DNA of 64,000 bases, taken from contig RDEW01000007.1 in NCBI GenBank assembly GCA_011109175.1, forward strand, positions 1,130,295-1,194,294, read 5' to 3'. The notes below the pieces were generated by a model. That model made no database searches, was not told the origin of the DNA, and saw nothing but the letters and a program-made list of their open reading frames with translations. Made by a program: the position numbers and the translations under genes. Numbering within the stretch: position 1 is the stretch's first letter; each line of letters opens with the position of its first letter. The DNA is from Dicyema japonicum. Its lineage: Eukaryota; Dicyemida; Rhombozoa; Dicyemidae. Positions 59,938 to 64,000 of this stretch are shown piece by piece.

Positions 59938-61347
59938 ATGGATAAGTCGTATTTAGAAAAGTAAACAAAGTCTTAAGATTTAGAATAAAGGAAAATTCCT
60001 TAAGATATTCAAATAATGTGAACAAAAGTACATTTAAGGTGACTAAAGCAGATAATTCTTCGAAACCAGTGAGACTTCCTCCAATTTCACCGACAAATTC
60101 AGAATTGGGTAAAAAACCTTACAAAAATCCTGGCAAGGAATATTTAAATAGCTTAGACTACTACAACTTGGAGATTACAACATTAATGGCGAAACGACTA
60201 CAAAACCTTGAGAAGAAATATCGGCTACAAGAAGACGAGCTCATGTCGACAGTAAGTGGAGTGAGTTTAGTTGATAGAAAACTGATTTAGATAAAGTCAA
60301 GAGACAACTAGAATGTGTGACCAAGGGTAATAAAATGGATTACATTTAAGACCGAGACTCCATTTCTGATAAATATGACGAGATAAAACAACAAATTGAT
60401 GAAATGGAGGTTTCTTAAGTGAATTATGTAGATTTTTTTGGCAGATTATGGTTTGATTTGGGTTGGAGACAATGATGGAAAGAGGGATTTATTAAGTCTT
60501 CATTATCAGGGTGGGCTGTTTATTATTATTAGTTATGGATGATAACTCTTATGACGAATTCATTAAGGACTGTCCAAAATAAATGAATCATTATTCCAAT
60601 TTGTATGTGCTCTTGTAAAGTAGAATCTTGACAGTCTTCCCATTTATATATATTCAAATGGGGTCCAGCTTGATTCTAAGCCATTTCGGAAATTCAATGA
60701 GCCTGAATTAACAGAATTCATAACAGATGTTATTAATGGGTACTTTCCGTCGGAATTATACAAATCATACAACAGCGGATGCACATTCGAGGTGAGGATT
60801 AGGAACACAAATATTAGATATTTGATCGAAGGAATTTTCCATATGCTAAAAACGAAATGAAATCTAACATTGTTGAATTCTCTAGTTTGGATCACAGAAA
60901 AGGTTATTCTGAGGATAATTCGTTAGACTACTCCGAATTTACCCCACTTGTCTTTAAAAGTATGAAAAATCCCCCAAATTCATTTCAAGTATTTAAATGG
61001 TTTATTTTTAGACAGCCGTCGAGACAAAGTCGTGTCATAATTTAGTTTAGAAATAATAAAATATTCCTCGATTCATTAAAATCCGGTCAGGTCGCCTTGA
61101 AAGTACGTTTGAAACCCCCAAAACCTTTAAAATACTTGATTTTCTCAAAAACGGACAAATTGAGCAATGTTATTAGATCAATCCAATATGAATGGTTATA
61201 CGTTCTGTTTATTACAGCAAACTCTTTCCTCCTTTAAATATTTACGTTTCGAGAATTGGGAAAATTGAGTCGTCTGAACGAACCCTTCAAGATATAGGAA
61301 TCACATTCTCAACGGTTGTCCACATTCACGAAAATAGAAAACATTAG
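59938..61347 (+). CDS. ubxn11: UBXN11-like SEP/UBX-domain protein
   Basis: Eleven exons with ten introns of 21-26 nt (the first at 59961-59983) encode 392 residues once one base is added in the A-run at 60576-60579. From MDKSYLEK there is a disordered then coiled-coil part, DYGLIWVG, a SEP domain (IYSNGVQLDSKPFRKFNEPE, INGYFPSELYKSY) and a C-terminal UBX fold (GQVALKVRLKPPKPLKYLIF, LNIYVSRIGKIESSERTLQD). UBX proteins are cofactors of the p97/VCP segregase. UBXN11 (socius) is linked to Rnd GTPases and the cytoskeleton, and its presence here is by domain order and motif match. The start at 59938 is supported by the frame and by the splice site after 23 nt of coding sequence. Confidence 0.88.
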
Positions 61348-61680
61348 TTACAATTAACTACAAATACATTAATTTTCATTTGTTTCATATCCATTCCATG
61401 AGGCTTATTAATTCCCGGGAACACAGCAAAGAGGAAAAAAAGAGCCATATTATCTATACCTGCGTTCAGACACACTTTATTCAAGCAAAAACAGTTATTA
61501 TAACTAATCGATGAGGGAGAACTTCTTTTGTTTTCTTTTTGTTGGGTGTCCTATCTAGATAATCCGATTATTATTAAAAAAAACACTCCCTAGAAAACAT
61601 AAAATTAGTTAAGTTTCCCTTGTGGCGTATTCCGAATCATCCTCTCCATCAACCTCGACCATGATCTTATAGCCGCGTTT
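61348..61680. other. Spacer downstream of UBXN11
   Basis: AT-rich 3' flank. A short phrase, TTATTAATTCCCGGGAACAC at about 61406, resembles TTATTAAACCCCGGGAACAC at about 10935, suggesting a shared low-copy repeat. Confidence 0.4.
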
Positions 61681-61689
61681 TGCCGCGTG

Positions 61690-61880
61690 GCGCCATGTGG
61701 TACTGCGTGGTTAATTGGTTAAATTTTTCTGCTTGCTTGTCTGTTCCTCCTCTCTCTTCCTAATAGAGTGGCGTCATGTGATCCACCTGTCTAGGTGACG
61801 CCCAGTGCCAGGCCGGCATGAAAAAGGATCATTTGCTCTTCCCCACTCCACTGGAGGGGTTTCCACAACTGCGTGTAATG
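61690..61880 (+). repeat. Interspersed repeat B, copy 2
   Basis: It is the partner of 15820-16020 and keeps the same ordered blocks, with an extra GTCATGTGATCCACCT that is also found at about 47605-47620. No coding capacity. Confidence 0.7.
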
Positions 61881-61950
61881 GACGTCTTACCCTTTATGCT
61901 GATTCCGGATGGACTCTGTTTCTGTAGAAGTGGAAACTGGATGCACTTAA

Positions 61951-62830
61951 TTAGTTGGTTACTTTAACTTCTTTTTCGGTGTATCCGGGGTTAATAAATA
62001 ATAATGATCTTCTGTTGCACGCTAGTTTTCTTAGGAAGTCCAAGTCGTCCGCCGAAGTTAGTCTCATACCAACCGCCGATAGGTCTTCATTCAAGATAGT
62101 CGGAAGTGTCGTTCTTGGCCTTCCGCGGAATCCGGCTCCTGTGTGTGCGAAGTAGTTGTCCATTGCGACCAGGCCAAAGAAGCTCCATCTTGATTTGAAA
62201 ATATCATCTGACAGCACACCGGATTTGTATTTATTATAAAGGTTTGCATTAGAAATCTTCATAGACCAGTTGATCTTGATAACCGATTTGAGCTGAGTTC
62301 TGTGGAGTCAAGACAGTCCATTTCCCGTTTAGAGATTCCCAAGTACCCAGAGTTGTAGGTTAGTACCGGGATGACAAAAGCTTTGTATATTCTAGTGAGA
62401 GTAGAGTAAAATGCGTCCAGCTCTCTGATATTTTTAAGACTAATGCTCGGGTTTGGGCATAAACATTTATGATGGAAATGACAGTTGATTTTATTTCCGC
62501 ATTTGATTTGCAGCACTGCGACATGGTCAGATGCTGCCACACTCTTTAACACATTGAATCAGATCTTGATGGGCTGCAAATCCGAGACCATAATTTCGGC
62601 AGGCTGATGAGAGACTAAAAAAATGGAATTTGCCAAACAGTTCTGTACATTATACAGTCGTTTTTTGTATCTTGTAGACAGCAGACAGAGATGTTGTATT
62701 TTGTTAGATTGTATGCCAGTTGGTTGTAAGGTTGTTTAATTCCTCTGCAATTAAAAGTTTCCATAGTGAACGGAGATGTCGGTAAGGAATACGAATAAGA
62801 CATAGTGCAATAGAGACGTCGTCACCTCCT
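61951..62830 (-). mobile_element. RTE-like LINE fragment
   Basis: Reverse-strand pieces include METFNCRGIKQPYNQLAYNL and ISVCCLQDTK (start of an endonuclease), a middle related to the fragment near 5700, and the C-terminal RGRPRTTLPTILNEDLSAVG. Internal parts are deleted, joining the front of the element to its end. Confidence 0.7.
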
Positions 62831-62849
62831 CAACCAGAAAGATCACATT

Positions 62850-62900
62850 TCGCAGTGAAATGTTCACTGATGACGGCGTCACTCGTCAAGCCGTAGCATC
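62850..62900 (-). repeat. Short SINE fragment
   Basis: ACTGATGACGGCGTCACTCG at about 62868 is the reverse complement of the body of the SINE at 36505-36800. Only about 45 bases are kept. Confidence 0.6.
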
Positions 62901-64000
62901 GAGATGCTTGGAACCTTCAACCGAAATGTACAGATTCGGACTAGGGACCTTCAGACCTCTTTCCCTGCATCCGTTACACTTCGCCAACTGGCGATACACT
63001 TTTCCGTCTCTTCCGTCTCACCAATGTGAGTTGACGATCGAGCCAGGAACCAGCTTTGGAAGTCTTGTCATATGTTCTCTAACAGATATATTACGTCCCA
63101 CATTCCTCTCCTCTCTATACTCCAGAAAACCGTTGGTCAAACGCAGAAAGGGGCAACATAAGATAATTTGAGTATACAAGCGGGCCACACTAACAAATCT
63201 GATTTGTCCTGAGGTGCCGCTTTTACATGACATTGTTCGTATATCTGAAATGTATTAGTTGTTCCTACCTTAATCATGGATGACAAGTGTTCATCAGTCA
63301 GCTCTGTTCTCTAAGAAGATTTTATGATTTTATGAAAGAAAACAACTGTCCACAACATAGAACCGAACATTGCCATAATCCTCATTGAAAACTTTATGAA
63401 GTTTGTAAACTTTTCAGGATGTCATGAATAAACGCCAGATATCCCCATTGAGGTATTTTGCCCTGAGTGTAGAGTCAGACTGCATTTCTAATAATCCATT
63501 GTCAGCGCAGTGTTCTTCCAAACAAGTGGACGCACAGAATAAGTGACGTCATCGGATCCATCTAACTCAGGAGACGCCACATGTCTTGTCGGCATTCAAA
63601 AGAATCTATTTTTCATTACCTGTAGACTATTTCGACGAGTTCTGAATTGTACGTCAGCCATTGTCCTCTGGATCAACTGTGCTTGAATGAGGTGTCTTCT
63701 GGAACGTGTCAGGATCACAAGATTAGTTAGCTTGGTTTTACTTTCACCACATTATTTTAAATTTTCTCTCGTGTCAGCCTATAATCAATCATGGGGGCTT
63801 TCAATGATTGAACTACACTTTCTCCCTTTCTTGATTATATGTCCGCATTAACAACTGAAAATATTAGATGCTTTTGATGAAATCCAAAAAAGGAGGTAAC
63901 TTGGATGTAAAAACTGGTGGAAGAATAGTAATGAGTGAGCACAAGCGAACCCTAAATATAAAAAAAAAAAAACCAGGTGTTTAACTTAGTCAATCAAGAC
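62901..64000. other. No gene recognised; distant repeat B copy at 63540-63610
   Basis: Open frames at 62860-63171 (+) and 63018-63233 (-) overlap and show no family. About 63540-63610 (GATCCATCTAACTCAGGAGA, then GTCGGCATTCAAAAGAAT) resembles 47605-47660 and, more loosely, repeat B. The end has an A-run at 63960-63972. Confidence 0.4.

Noticed and set aside
1-64000. Bacterial operons, ribosome-binding sites or CRISPR arrays
   Set aside because: The genes are spliced animal genes. No spaced direct-repeat array is seen, and the only short tandem array (34563-34692) is coding.

Overview
The window looks like nuclear DNA of a small-genomed animal, and a dicyemid mesozoan (or a close relative) fits best. 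It is AT-rich. Once spliced, its genes are animal genes: SETDB1, SMARCC, PAXBP1, RNF20/40 (Bre1), KIF9, an RGS-C1-DH-PH RhoGEF, a C3G-like RapGEF, UBXN11, mitochondrial L12, a LAMP-like and an ADAM-like protein. Almost all are cut by GT-AG introns of only 20-28 nt, most often 22-25. Splicing these out restores conserved domains, and total exon length divides by three for PAXBP1 (570 aa), KIF9 (664 aa) and mL12 (171 aa) with no other change. Introns this short in animals are known from dicyemids; the species call is inference.

Layout: 65-464 ankyrin gene (-); 1.9-5.9 kb decayed non-LTR retrotransposons; 6.1-9.0 kb unrecognised spliced genes (-); 9.8-13.1 kb a small gene plus retrotransposon, Tc1 and 18S rRNA fragments; 13.2-15.0 kb PAXBP1 (-); 16.2-18.4 kb SMARCC (-); 18.6-25.3 kb SINE and LINE remains; 25.5-26.1 kb mitochondrial L12 (+); 26.7-29.2 kb RhoGEF (-); 30.5-32.9 kb KIF9 (-); 33.6-34.8 kb LAMP-like (+); 34.9-38.6 kb LINE, SINE and hAT remains; 38.95-41.5 kb Bre1 (+); 42-42.8 kb LINE nuclease end; 43-45.2 kb SETDB1 (-); 45.7-49.5 kb LINE remains; 49.8-52.3 kb RapGEF (+); 53.1-55.1 kb ADAM-like (+); 55.4-59.9 kb LINEs; 59.9-61.3 kb UBXN11 (+); 61.7-64 kb repeats.

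The genes are independent single-copy housekeeping or regulatory genes separated by transposon graveyards, with no operon. Four concern chromatin or transcription (SETDB1 silencing, BAF core subunit, H2B ubiquitin ligase, PAXBP1). Two encode small-GTPase exchange factors and one a ciliary kinesin, as expected of a ciliated animal.

A second pattern cuts across the window. At least ten otherwise intact genes carry single-base losses, mostly in short homopolymers, where adding one base would restore the conserved frame. I read these mainly as consensus errors of the assembly rather than gene death.
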